The position numbers and the translations under genes were made by a program. The notes under the pieces are model-generated. The model worked only from the letters and a program-made list of their open reading frames with translations. It ran no database searches and had not been told where the DNA came from. Below, piece after piece: positions 1 to 10,900 of a stretch of DNA of 64,000 nt (the stretch's first letter is position 1; each line of letters starts with the position of its first letter). Source of the DNA: Pararge aegeria (Eukaryota > Arthropoda > Insecta > Lepidoptera > Nymphalidae); the NCBI RefSeq assembly GCF_905163445.1, contig NC_053181.1, positions 8,618,001 through 8,682,000 of the forward strand. The letters run 5' to 3'.

Positions 1-835
1 CTTATACATAATATGGGACGCAGTAATGGCGCAGCGAGATACACGGCACTTAATATTAATTTTATCAATAAAATATTACCTTCGTGTCCTAGATCGATTT
101 TAGTGTCTGCGGAAAATTCATAGAGTCTATAAAAGTAAAAAAGCGAGCGTGGCACACAGAAAATGCCGAACACTAAATTCAACCATAAGGATAATTTTAA
201 AGTTTGAATTGTCTCGCTTCCTTCTAGGTTGTTAATCTTCTTGGATTTCAGTTTACATATAATAAGAACGCTGGCACTAGATAATATTAGAGCTGGCAGA
301 AAAAAATTGAAAAAAGCGACCATAGAATGCATATTAACTCTATGACTAGTGTCCACTAAAGTACAAGCGACGACATCTTGATCATACGGAACCGTCGTAG
401 CAAAAGTAAATTCTGGTATACTTAATGACGCAGACAGCACCCATACGAAGACCGTTGGTGGAGCAACTGGTACTCTTGTGTCCGCGAGACGATAATCCAC
501 ATTCATCGTACGCGGAGGAGTAGAAGTATCACTGCTTGCCACAAGACTGTGGCGTGAAGATCTTATTTCCTCTTCATCATCGCGGTCGCTTCTTTTATTC
601 TTGAGAGTTATAGATTTTTCTTCCAGGTTAGCGGTAGCTAAAGTGTGAAGCGCAATTGTAGTAATTAAGTATAGGGATGCCGTCGAAGCGATTATACTGA
701 GTCCGCGGTATGCTATGCAGCAGTTCCTTCCGAAGATCCATGTTCTTGCATTGTAAGACCATATTTCGGGCCCTACGGAGGTTCCTATTAAGATAATGTC
801 TGCGAGTGCTAGCTGTATGATTATTGAGAACAACC
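1..835 (-). CDS. GPCR exon 2: TM2 to TM7, open at window edge
   Basis: Begins after a pyrimidine-rich TTTTTCCAG acceptor and stays open for about 278 codons to base 1. It holds TM2 to the first part of TM7. The loop between TM3 and TM4 is roughly 60 residues longer than usual, with acidic (SDRDDEEE) and Ser/Thr-rich segments that could be phosphorylated. A potential donor (GAAGGTAAT near position 80) lies inside TM7 but is probably unused, because the frame continues as a plausible helix. Confidence 0.85.
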
Positions 836-2680
836 CTGGAAAAAGAAAATATGTGTTACAGTAAATAATGAACCTTAAAAAATATCCATACAAATATTAA
901 ATATGCAAAAGTCTGTCGGTTTTTTTAAATATAATATTAGCCTGACCAGCATAATACTCTTCAAAGAACATCTATTATGAGATATTTTCAGATTAGGTTT
1001 GATGTTTTTAGGTAAGTACCATCGTCTTCCCCATAGCTTTTTAGGTAGATCTTAACTTCATAAATAAATAAATAAATAATACCACCAAAGAACCAAATGC
1101 GAAAGTTTCTTGTCTGTTTTGATCTGATCCGATCTGGGCCAGCTACTACTACTAGGGCTAGGGCCTTAACACTATTCATTGTGGGAGGAGACCCGTACCC
1201 TTTAGTGTGCCGGTAATGGGTTGATATGATGATTATTTAAGAGATCTCATCTGCTGCGAAATTGAAGAATCTAGTGGTACAGGCGACGACGTAGAGAGGC
1301 GTCTTAACATTCCATATCCTATCGATTCCATTCCATATCCTCTTATCTTATAGGTATAGGACCTACAAGATAACCTATTATAAACCTATTATAAAATTTC
1401 AGAAGATGAAGAAACTAACGTCTAAAGCATATTAACAACAAATTAAATTATAAAAAGTACAATTCACATCTTGAACGGAAGCAACATAGGTATAACTACT
1501 CATATTGCTTCCATGGAAAGGGTATAGAGGAGGCCATAGGAATATTTTAAAATTGCTCACCAAAAGCATACAGTGCGTAAATAAAAACGGATTAAATGGT
1601 ATCCACTTTGTGGTACCTACCTACCTATAATTCAAATAACGCTTTTACAAACTACTTTTTGCAGTTTCCACTTTTCCGTAGGTCTTTGTACCTACCACTT
1701 CCGTCCGTATTTTAATTTACATTCACATATCTTACGATCTTATTTGGCCGGCTTGACTTCATCTTTCAATCGACTGAATGCACACTCTACTTTTTTTAAC
1801 TTGTCTTATAATGCAAACAATCTTCTTATTATTTTTTAGCGTAAAGAATGTTTTAAAAATAAAAAAATACCAAATTCAATGAAATAAATAAATAAAAACA
1901 TCTTATTATTTTTTAGCGTAAAGAATGTTTTAAAAATAAAAAAATACCAAATTCAATGAAATAAATAAATAAAAACACATTTAAACGGAACACATTAAAA
2001 AGGAATTTTCTTAAAGTGCCTTTTGATTATTTTCTGGATCAAGGTGAAAATAAACTTTAAATTAAAAAGTAACAAAAAGATTTACAAATGAGATTTACAA
2101 AAAGAAGGTTTACAAATAAAACAAATATAGACTTTAGGTAGATACACACAGTTATAATTGCTGGCATTTGTACATACCCGAGTAGGTAATCGGCGAAGTA
2201 CAAATGTCATCAATTAATTAATTCCTACATACTTTATCCGCAGAGCCACTCTTCCTTACTTCCGGCCACCATAGATCGCTAGATTTGCTGTTCATAATAT
2301 CTGTCGTGATATTGATAAAGGCGACTTTTTATATTTTACAATAATTGAGTTTCAGACTTGTGTTAAAACCGGATACGGAAAGCCAGAAAAAACGAGTATG
2401 ATAATCAGGTAGAGCTTCTTTTGGATGCAGGACAATCCTGAAACTCAAGTTTAGCTAAATGATAAAATGTCACCTTTTATAGCACGGAAGAAATAAAGGC
2501 GGCCTCATAATTACTTAAGTAACATGCAGCTAGTGTTTTTAAAAATTTACCGTTTCTTGACCGCTTGAGAAGTGCAGCTAAGAGAGCACAGTTGACCAAA
2601 GCCCCGGCGCCGGCGATGCAGACAATAAAAATCGCGAGGACGAGTGGCGGGAATAGCGGTCCAGGCACGAGCTCCGACAT
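1..2680 (-). CDS. Atypical class A-like G-protein-coupled receptor gene (5' part, runs off left edge)
   Basis: A seven-transmembrane receptor of the plasma membrane; the ligand is unknown. Two exons are visible, 2551-2680 and 1-835, joined in phase 1 by a GT-AG intron. Joined they read TM1 with the expected Asn (GALVNC), TM2 (LALADIILIG), TM3 after a Cys pair (RNCCIAYRGLSIIAS), a long second intracellular loop rich in charged and Ser residues, TM4 (FVWVLSASLSI), TM5 (NFFLPALILSSASVLIICKL), TM6 with a Cys-Val-Pro turn and the start of TM7 (ILSAVYLAAPLLRPIL). The DRY motif after TM3 is replaced by LHTLATANLEE and a canonical NPxxY is not seen, so this is a divergent receptor. The gene is divergent from the protease gene at 7853. 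The GPCR fold is well supported; the subfamily is not recognised. Confidence 0.85.
1145..1240 (+). mobile_element. SINE-1 tail fragment
   Basis: It carries the 3' half of the commonest SINE in the window (called SINE-1 here), recognisable by the TGGGAGGAGACCCGT block followed by GGTAATGGGTTGATATGATG and a GAT-rich end. The tRNA-like head is missing. Confidence 0.75.
1824..1977. repeat. Exact 77-bp tandem duplication
   Basis: Bases 1824-1900 are repeated without a mismatch at 1901-1977. The unit runs from TCTTATTATTTTTTAGCG to AATAAATAAATAAAAACA. A related but diverged sequence lies at about 57520-57580, so one copy of a dispersed repeat was probably duplicated recently inside this intron. 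Confidence 0.95.
2551..2680 (-). CDS. GPCR exon 1: N-terminus and TM1
   Basis: Starts at the ATG at 2680-2678 with a very short extracellular N-terminus (MSELVPGP) followed directly by a hydrophobic helix and a basic stop-transfer stretch (LLKRSRN). It ends in phase 1 at a GTAAAT donor (plus-strand 2550-2549). The first two bases of exon 2 complete a Gly codon and keep the frame open. There is no signal peptide apart from TM1 itself, which is usual for class A receptors. Confidence 0.8.
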
Positions 2681-3779
2681 GGCGTCGCGTCGGCCGTTGG
2701 GGAACGCATAGGGATCAATGACTTCGCGTCAATTGCGTTCTCCGCTGGCCCTCACTGTTTTTTTGCCAGAAATGAATCACCACTCTACTCTGTAGTTTGT
2801 GGCGGGCACATGTGCACGCAAGGTTCGGTTTACTATATCGGCTAACAGACACTGGTTATTTTATTCTCTGATTGATAAACTACTGGAGTATCAACACTGG
2901 AGCCGCCGCGAATATACTGAACTTGGCGTGGCTTGGGTTGTTTCTTTTTTAAAATATTTGCATAGCGTATGCGAATGTTAATAATAAGGCCTGCTCAGGT
3001 AGCTGTATGTAGTCATTATTATTCAATACTCGTCACGTTCTTCCTGTAGATGTTGGACTGCGGGGCTGATCCGATTTGAAGAATTGACATCATAAGGTTT
3101 TTACCGTTGAAAGAATGACGCCTCCTGACGATGTAGGTATATCACACAATCCGTAGCCACAGGTCCCATGTCAAAAAAGGATTTCATTTACAGACTTTTG
3201 ACGTCTGATCCTATAGTAACATAGTTAGTTACCTAGGAGTCAAGGGTCACCAACCGAACTCCGGACGGTTTTTAGCTATACTTACTATTATTTTATCACA
3301 AATAATAGTAATAAATTTAAGCATCATACCTATTCAGCCTATTAATTATCATCATTGCTGTGCCAGAGCCTCGTCTTATCGGAGACAGGGTTTAAGAGCA
3401 TAGACTCGCCACGCTATTGCAATGCGGGTTGGCGGGTCATGACGACTGTTATAAAATGAATCTTAAAATTTCTGGGACTTTATGGGGGACGACGATGACG
3501 AAGCAAAATGCCTAAGTCCGGGCTTTTACTGGTTTGAAAAAAACCTAAAAACCTGCGTGTCTGGATCACACTTCGTCCCCTCGTAAGGGAGGTCGAAGCC
3601 CTATCAACTAGGCTATGTACGTAGTACTTAAGTAGGTACATATTTTATGAGGCAGTAAGAAACCACGATACATTACCATGCGCTTGAAATGAAGCAATTC
3701 ATTTACTCATTATTGTCTATTCTATTAATTCACTGGAGTAAAGTAACGTTTACGGTTTTATCAGATTATTAATGGAAAG

Positions 3780-4038
3780 AAAATAATTTATGTTACAAAA
3801 TTTATATAAAGCTCTCTTAGAATTTTTACCATTTTATGCAATTTTCCTACTGTATGCATACCCAGTGCACGCCACTGGCCGCAATCCACCACGCTGGGCC
3901 AGTGCCAATTTATGGACTCCACCGCTTTTGGGAACATTATGGAGAACTCTCAGGCATGCAGGTTTCCTTAGGATGTTTTCCTAAACCGTTTAAGCAAGTG
4001 ATATTTTAATTTCTTAAAATAATTTATGTTACAAAATT
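3780..4038. repeat. SINE-1/hAT-MITE composite fragment between 23-bp direct repeats
   Basis: Bases 3803-4015 are nearly identical to about 5480-5694: the right half of a hAT-type MITE, its target duplication and the adjoining reversed SINE-1 piece. The segment is bounded by an exact 23-bp direct repeat, 3780-3802 and 4016-4038 (starts AAAATAATTTATGTTAC). It looks like a secondary copy of an already nested repeat, inserted with a long target duplication. Confidence 0.8.
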
Positions 4039-4310
4039 CGTGTACATTTTCTGGATAAATCTGCCTATATTCTAATTAGTTATTAATAAATACCTATTGA
4101 CCCCTTTCATATAGAATTATTATATTATTTATAATTATTATTATTTTTCTTAGGTATGTTCCCATGTCCAATTAGCTTTTTGCAAGTGAGTTGAATAACC
4201 ATTGAGCTGGAAAATAACTATTAAAATAAATGTGACAACATAATTTTACAACGTGACATTAGCAACTACCAGTCAACTACAGTGAATTAAAAACAGGACT
4301 TTAACTAAGA

Positions 4311-4376
4311 GCATCTATTCATGACCTCCACCTAAAAGGGCTCATCCCTTTTTAGGTGGAGGTCATAAATAGGTGC
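4311..4376. repeat. Long near-perfect hairpin
   Basis: Arms 4321-4340 and 4346-4366 are complementary apart from one extra A/T. A CTCAT loop separates them, and the pairing extends outward over 4311-4320/4367-4376 with two mismatches. Confidence 0.85.
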
Positions 4377-5232
4377 TAAATCAATGGTAACAAAATATAT
4401 CTACTAATAAATTAGAATTTACTAGGCCAAGCTATGAAAAAAAGTCGGGTAGTTGCTTTGTATAAAAGGAAATTAGACGAGTCTCCAAATAGCTTAGCAG
4501 TTTGGGAAGGATTTAAAAAAAACTGTTGTGGGTAGATTTCCTTCCGTTTAAAAATCAAAGTTTGCGTTTAGTTAGATGGGAGAATGATGTCTATTTAGTT
4601 TAATATTCACCTATTTAGATGTTCAAAGATGTAGAACAGGGCCACCCCTATAGTTAAGTTATTTAGCTCAAGTTGAAGTCGCCATAATCTAATGATATAA
4701 AATTCGATAAAAGAAACGCTGGTGTACGATTCCTTCGTTTATACATGAACATCCGTAACAATGATAACAATAGCATGGTTTTTGTTTATATATATATATA
4801 TCTTAGTAGTAGTAGTGATTAGTAGTACATTCCTACATAGTTAGAGTCCGGGAATTATTTCCGCTGCCAAGTATTACTGTATTCCGGTCTGAGAGGCGTA
4901 GTTGCCGGTGTACCTAATTACTTTTTACGGGCACCTTCCCCTCAGGTGGATGGTCACAGGGACTTTGAAGGACATGTTTCTTTCATACCACGAGAATTGT
5001 TGGTCAGTTTTTAGTTGATGGGTTTTAATTGCCGCGCACCGCCCATAGCCAAGGCTTAATTTACGTACACCGTCCGTTCCATGATTTGCAAAAAAAGTGA
5101 AATCTTTATCCAAATGTTTTATTGCCTATCAGCCTTGTAAAAAAGCTCGGCAAGTGCAAAATTGACTCCTGTTGATTGGTGGTCATACCTATAAATTTAT
5201 GCATAAACTTCGTATCTACATAGTAGATTTTC

Positions 5233-5325
5233 TCAGGTTAAGTTTCTTGGGTGCCTTCGGCCGTGGACGGACCTACAGACCTTCCACCTACGGACGAAGA
5301 CGTACCGCCCAGCTTTTAAGCGTTT
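5233..5325 (+). mobile_element. SINE-3 (Bm1-like) fragment
   Basis: Resembles the middle of the Bm1-like family seen at 26385 and 39300, with the GACGTACCGCCCAGC block and flanking GC-rich sequence. Both ends are missing, and it abuts the reversed SINE-1 copy that follows. Confidence 0.5.
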
Positions 5326-5787
5326 CATCATCAGAATCATCAACTGATCAACCCATTACCGCCCCACTTCAAGGCATGGGTCTCCTCCCACAATGAGAAA
5401 GGTTCAGGCCGCAATCAGTGGCGTGCACTTCAAGAACTACGCACAAATTACAAAAGCACTGCCTTCCCTAAAATTGATATAAAGCTCTCTTAGAATTTTT
5501 GCCATTTTATGCAATTTTCCTACTGTATGCATACCCAGTGCACGCCACTGGCCGCAATCCACCACGCTGGGCCAGTGCGGATTGATGGACTCCACCGCTT
5601 TTGAGAACATTATGGAGAACTCTCAGGCATGCAGGTTTCCTCAGGATGTTTTCCTAAACCGTTTAAGCAAGTGATATTTTAATTTCTTAAAACGCACATA
5701 ACTTAGGAAAGTTAAAGGTGCGTGCTGTCCCGAAAGAGAAGACGAAGTCCGAACCACTAGGCTATCACCGCTTCGCATTTTAAATTT
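5325..5787 (-). mobile_element. SINE-1 copy, minus orientation, split by a MITE
   Basis: Its tail (ATCAACCCATTACC, GGTCTCCTCCCACAATGAGA) lies at 5325-5415. The body and head (GAGAACTCTCAGGCATGCAG, AAACGCACATAACTT, and CACTAGGCTATCACCGCTT) lie at 5551-5787. The tRNA-like promoter is at the right end, so the element reads leftwards. The interruption is the 135-bp hAT MITE at 5416-5550. Confidence 0.85.
5416..5550. mobile_element. Non-autonomous hAT-type MITE with 8-bp target duplication, inside SINE-1
   Basis: A 135-bp element with terminal inverted repeats CAGTGGCGTGCACT / AGTGCACGCCACTG. It is flanked by the direct repeat GCCGCAAT (5408-5415 and 5551-5558). CA(G)TG-type ends and 8-bp duplications are hallmarks of the hAT superfamily. 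Removing it with one repeat restores an uninterrupted SINE-1 sequence. It has no coding capacity. Confidence 0.9.
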
Positions 5788-6189
5788 CAGTTTAATGTAA
5801 CTGCCAAAAAGTTTAACCTGCTATCATCAGGTAAGATTGTAGTGGTTCTAAAAATCTTACAAAATTAGGAGGCCATCAAGCCTGGAAAATGGCGTCGTCG
5901 GTGGCAATGAATTTGCGTGCAAATTTCGTATATATATACCTGAAAGTTCCCTTAGTGGAGCATGAGCGTGCATGCACTGTCAACGACATTGCTCTTGATA
6001 GCTTCGCTTTAATTAAAATCGATCGTTTTATTGCCAATAGCTATGCGGGTAAAGATAGTATTTATGTAAAGTGTATCGTTAACTTCAAGTAGATTAGAAT
6101 AATGTCTTTGAACTTCATTGGTGAATAATTTGGTATAACGGCATATAAATAAATAAAAAAATAATATATCTACTCGCTAAATCTTCTAC

Positions 6190-6395
6190 GACACAGTTCT
6201 TAGTTATGTGCGTTTTAGCAATTGAAGTATCACTTGTTTTAACGGTGAAGATAACATCTTGAGGAAACTTGCACGCCTGAGAGGTGTGTGGAGCCAGCGT
6301 GGTGGACTATGGCCTTAACCCAATCTCATTGTGGGAGGAGACCCGTGCCCTGTAGTGGGTCGGTAATGGGTTGATGAATGGTATGATAATGACTA
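6190..6395 (+). mobile_element. SINE-1 copy lacking its head
   Basis: Reads GTTATGTGCGTTTTAGC, then the GAGGAAACTTGCACGCCTGA region, then GTGGGAGGAGACCCGTGCCC and the GGTAATGGGTTGATG end. It has internal deletions relative to the copy at 12700-13013. Confidence 0.8.
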
Positions 6396-7129
6396 CCTAA
6401 AAATAATTTTTAAATGGCCCGTAGCAAAATTATAACTTAAACTCCATTAACCCCTTGTGTCCTTAGGCTAAACAAACCTTTAAAGCCTTTATTAAAACAC
6501 AATTTTGATCCTCTTGGAATAATATCCTCTCCTGGATTTCAATTAAATCTCACTTTTGTGAATTATTCATACAATTATACGTACTTTCAATGCCTAATTA
6601 ACCAAAAAAAATTAAATATTTCTAGGGTTCAGTGGCTCATAATGGAAAAGATATATAAGCCATACAGGCTCATTTTATTGTTCGTCTGTAGTTTGTGTGG
6701 ATGTCAGTAGTTTTTCATACACAGGTCAATGTACTTGCATTGCTGTAAAAAGTTCTAGTGAAATATCCTGAATTACAAACGATCAAAGCGATTTTTCTAC
6801 TAAAATCTCACTCGCTTATTGATCAGTGATCATCAAAGTGTATAAAATAAACCAGACATGAATGACTCCAATTTTCGTTTTAATGTCTTATGAAGAAAGC
6901 TTAACGTATCAAAGCAGCTGCCCAGCCCGGCTCTATGGAAATCTCGCAGCAAATGTATGAACACTCTCAAAAAATTTATGGCGGCTAAAATACAAGCAAA
7001 AAGACAAAAATGAAAAAAAAGTGCAGCATCGATGATAGAACCCTCTTAAAAAAATTTCACAACAGCCGCGGACGATCGGCCCTCAAAGATCTCACAGCAT
7101 TTGGTCTGCTTTATATCGAACTAGCTATT

Positions 7130-7230
7130 ATATATATAGCCTGCGTTCTTCGGCCGCGTTTATTACGGTTTTTAAAAATTCCGTGGGAACTGGTGGTTTT
7201 CCTGGGATAGAAGTAAATTGGTTGCTTAGT
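7130..7230 (+). repeat. Dispersed repeat with CCGCGTTTATTACGG block
   Basis: Bases 7150-7215 resemble 58160-58235 (CGTTTATTACGG, ...CCGTGGGAACTGGTGG..., TTTTCCTGGGATAG). Related pieces lie at 17540-17640 and 25240-25290. This is a common lepidopteran interspersed repeat whose parent class is not clear from these fragments. Confidence 0.5.
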
Positions 7231-7811
7231 TAGTGCGAAAATTAAGGACAAACACTTTTACTTTTATATAATTAGTATTTTGGATTTATATTCTAATAAA
7301 AGTACCTACCTGTTTTACCTATGAAAAACTGTCAATCTTAAAACGAAGCTCAAAATTATTCCTCTCTAATCTCTTTTGAATAGCTTAGGAATGATTAATT
7401 GATAACATCTATGCTAATACTAATCAAATATAATATTTGTGACCGGGTCAGAGCGGGTCGAATGCGAGTCGATATTGTTCATTTGTTTTGATTAGCGGAA
7501 GCAGCCGGCAAGCGGCAGCTCGAGTGATGGATGACTCGACAATGCTCCTACGGGGACGAGCGTAGGCGTCCGTCGTCTTGACAGCCAAAATCTGCACTTT
7601 CCTTTGACTTTCTCTCGGAGCTGCGAAAGGTGTTCACCGAGGGCACGCAATGGTTATTCGGTAGCCGGCATAGCATAAGTGTACGCGCTCTAATCGTGAC
7701 TACAGTCGACGCGCCTTCATTTTCAGCGCTCGGTGCATTGTGCTCGCTCCTGATATTCAAATCACCTGCATGATATTATCGTTTATATACAAGTGTGGGG
7801 TGTGGAGAAGT

Positions 7812-7846
7812 TATTTAAAAGACGCTTTGTTGTGAGATGCCAGTTT
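7812..7846 (+). promoter_or_regulatory. Possible core promoter of the ADAMTS-like gene
   Basis: TATTTAAA begins at 7812 and a CCAGTTT initiator-like site has its A at 7842. The 30-bp spacing is right for a TATA/Inr pair. If used, the leader before the ATG at 7853 would be only 11 nt, so an upstream start (for example from TATATA at 7784) or an upstream non-coding exon is also possible. Confidence 0.35.
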
Positions 7847-7852
7847 GAGACT

Positions 7853-7927
7853 ATGGCGAGCTCCGTTGAAATAGTGGTTGTAGCTCTGTTTTTCGTGCTA
7901 CGATGCGGCACGCCTGCGCGTTTTCCC
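7853..7927 (+). CDS. ADAMTS-like exon 1: signal peptide
   Basis: Encodes residues 1-25: MASSVE followed by a hydrophobic core (IVVVALFFVL) and RCGTPA, a convincing secretion signal with probable cleavage near the end of the exon. It ends in phase 0 at a strong GTAAGTAAG donor. The ATG is the first in the predicted leader, and joining to exon 2 keeps the frame. Confidence 0.85.
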
Positions 7928-10900
7928 GTAAGTAAGCATGCATTCTAGGGCGGGCGGCGCCTTAACTTATAAATATGCGAGCAGTTTTTGTATATATGAA
8001 TATCTATTGATATAATTTTAATTTTGACGACCGATTAGTGCTGTGAGCAGCGATCCTGCTTTCTGAGTCCAAGGCTGTGGGTTTGATTTCAACAACTGCA
8101 AAATGTTTGTGTGATGATCATGGATGTTTATCAGTGTCTAGGTGTTTTCAGTATGTTATAAGTACTTATGTAAATTGTTAATAATGTGTTTTTTCATAGT
8201 ATATTATTATTTTTTATTTATATTACATATTTACTTAAATTGGTTACTTAATTTTATGTGTGGTTTAAATCCGCCTAAAGTTCAATAAATTTGTATAGTT
8301 ATTATACTTATTTTTCTGTAGGTGCGATGTACCTACGATCTGTCCCTTAGATGACCTGTGTAAATATTTAATTAAAATAGTCATAAAAGTATCTACTTAC
8401 TAAATTTTGAAAGGCTTTTTTTAATAATAGAATATTATTTCTGTCCCTCTTTAGTCATTTATAGCAAGAAAGAAATGTTTTTTTGCACGGGTTGCTTTTA
8501 AGATTTAAACAGTTCAAATTTAGCAGGTCAAAAATCAAGCTCATATATATAACCGTGGCTATAATATTTCAACGTAATTTTCTAATCTTTTATTTTCGTT
8601 AAAATTGTTTACAAAATATTCTTATTGCTAATATCCAAAAACATTAGAAATTATCTGTTTAAACAGTTTGTTACGTATCAGTGATCACACTTCACAGTTC
8701 GCACTTATACTAAAAATGAAGAGTTTGTGAAGTTATTTAGATGTCAGCAAATAAATGTTTCTTAAATGGTTAAAGGATTTTAATGAAGTTTAGAATACCG
8801 ACAGAATCCTGGATTAATACAGGATAATTTTTAAATTCAAAGTACTTTTGTACTCAATCCTAATAAATAGTATCTACTTATTTATCGCAGTTTTACATTG
8901 CAGGCGAAACTTTCGCCGAATACAAAAACTATAGTTGCAACTTAAAACGGCCTATCTACTTCAATCTAGTAAGCACAGTGGGTTATATTATGAGCGGTTA
9001 CGTCGTTATAATTTCCTTTTTTTCCATAGACCACCCTTTCATTGCCAGAGGGCTAACCCTCTGGCAATGAAAGGGTGGTCTATGATTAGAGTAACCTTAT
9101 ATGGAGCCACGTGTAACCTTTATCTAAGGACAATTTCATTTTAGATATGAAACCTTAGCCTTCTATTCATACAAGTCGAAACTAATTGCTCATTTTTTTA
9201 ACCGCTATTTAACTTTTACTAGCAGTCTGAAATTCTCTCACTTTTTTATTCGTGAAATCGTCCTTTTTTAGAAAAGATACTTATTGGTACACTTGAAAGC
9301 CTCCACAGATAATTAATCTGTAGGTACCTACGATGTCTGCTTCTTTTAAAATCTCAGTATTTTTTTCAGGAAGTTAGATAAACCTAAGCAGCCGAACCTT
9401 ATCTAAATTCAAAACTTCATGAAAGCCGTTCCGAAGTCGTATAGACGCTTTTAAAATACCTTTTCCTGTTAACTTATAATATAATTTAACATACTTAGTG
9501 TTAATTATCTACATTGAAGTATTTCGTACAAAAACGCAAGCCATTAAAAAAAAAAAAAAGTATTTCGTAGTAATGTAGGTGCTACCTATATTATTATACC
9601 TTTACATTTTTTATCTGTAGATATAGTACCGTATTTACTACTTATTCACTGTTACAGGCAATATTATTTCCGTAGGTACCTAAGATTAAAAAACACGAGA
9701 AAAATTATTATGTAGGTAAGTTTTCACGTTCATGGCATTTGGTTTTAAAAGTGGAGTAGGTGCTAATTGAAGCGTTATGAAATATCAGTTGCGGTTACTT
9801 TATTGCAGTTTAATATTTGAACAATAAATACTTGAACAATAAATATTTGAACCTCTTAACCGCATGCCCTCAAAAGTGAAGTGCCTCGTGTTACAGTTTT
9901 ATCATTTTCGAGAAAATATTGACAATAATACTGGCCGTGTATGGATATTTAGGGGTGCCAAGTTCGAATCCCAACACACACTTTTAAGCAATTAAAATAT
10001 CACTTTCTTCAACGATGAAGGAAAACATCATGAGGAAACCTGCATGCCTCAGAGTTCTCCATGTTGTCAAAGCCGTGTAGAGTCCACCAATCCGCACATG
10101 GCCAGCGTGGCGGGCCTTAACCCGTTCTCTACCCTTCTACAACACTAGTTTATTAAATAATACCAGAGATTGAGAGACCTTATTACACATACTGTATGTA
10201 CAATTATGTCCCTCAGTTTCTGGTATCGGTAAGTAGCACATTAATAATTGTTCGTATTATTGTTTGGCAAATAATATTCCGTTAGGACGGGGGAAAGAAA
10301 ACATTAAATGAGGAAAGTTAGTTCATTCTGCATACACCATGTGTCATTCATATTCCTAACGGGTACTTTCTGATGACCGCATAATTTGTTCAGGAAATAA
10401 GAAAATGTGTCAAAGTGGTTAAGTCGTCTCTCGCTGCCTTCTTGTTATACCACTATTATTTATTTTGCGGTTAAACTCAAGTACTTAGGTACACTTGTCT
10501 CGCTAAAAGCTTTAAATCGGCTACTTATGCACAAATAACTCACATTGTTTTAAACCAAGAAGGGAAATGTAAATAACTGTATATGTATAGTTTCGCAATA
10601 GCATTGGACGGATTTCGATAAATGAGGTGCATGAATACGACAACGTGTTGATTCTTTGGCTTTGGTCAGGGCTTTGGTCTCCCTTTCGACCAGAGTTCGA
10701 TCCCCTTTAAGTTAGTTGCGTTCGTTTTTTTTTTTAATTTAAATTTTAAAAATTGTTTTACCCAAAGTACCTACAGACGCATTAAAAAACTTTAAACTTT
10801 ATCTTATTATTTCATATGAAAATAGATACTGTAAAGAGGCCCCCGTTTTAAACTTAATAGCTGTTTGGGATTGGGGCTGTTACCAGCAATTTATGTCGAA

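Larger units (their letters stand above)
838..2548. other. GPCR intron 1 (repeat-bearing)
   Basis: A 1.7 kb AT-rich intron. It contains a SINE tail fragment (about 1145-1240) and an exact 77-bp tandem duplication (1824-1977). No further exon could be recognised; the small open frame at 988-1179 overlaps the SINE fragment. Confidence 0.6.
2681..7811. other. Divergent intergenic region between GPCR and ADAMTS-like genes
   Basis: About 5.2 kb separate the two start codons. Next to the GPCR start (2560-2830) the DNA is GC-rich and could hold that promoter. The remainder contains the SINE/MITE composite at 3780-4038, a hairpin at 4311-4376, a nested MITE-in-SINE at 5325-5787 and a SINE at 6190-6395. 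The 7436-7770 stretch is again GC-rich, upstream of the protease start. Its short open frames look accidental. Confidence 0.6.

Noticed and set aside
7548..7760. 70-codon minus-strand frame upstream of the protease gene
   Set aside because: In the GC-rich promoter zone; no start context or domain, so probably accidental.
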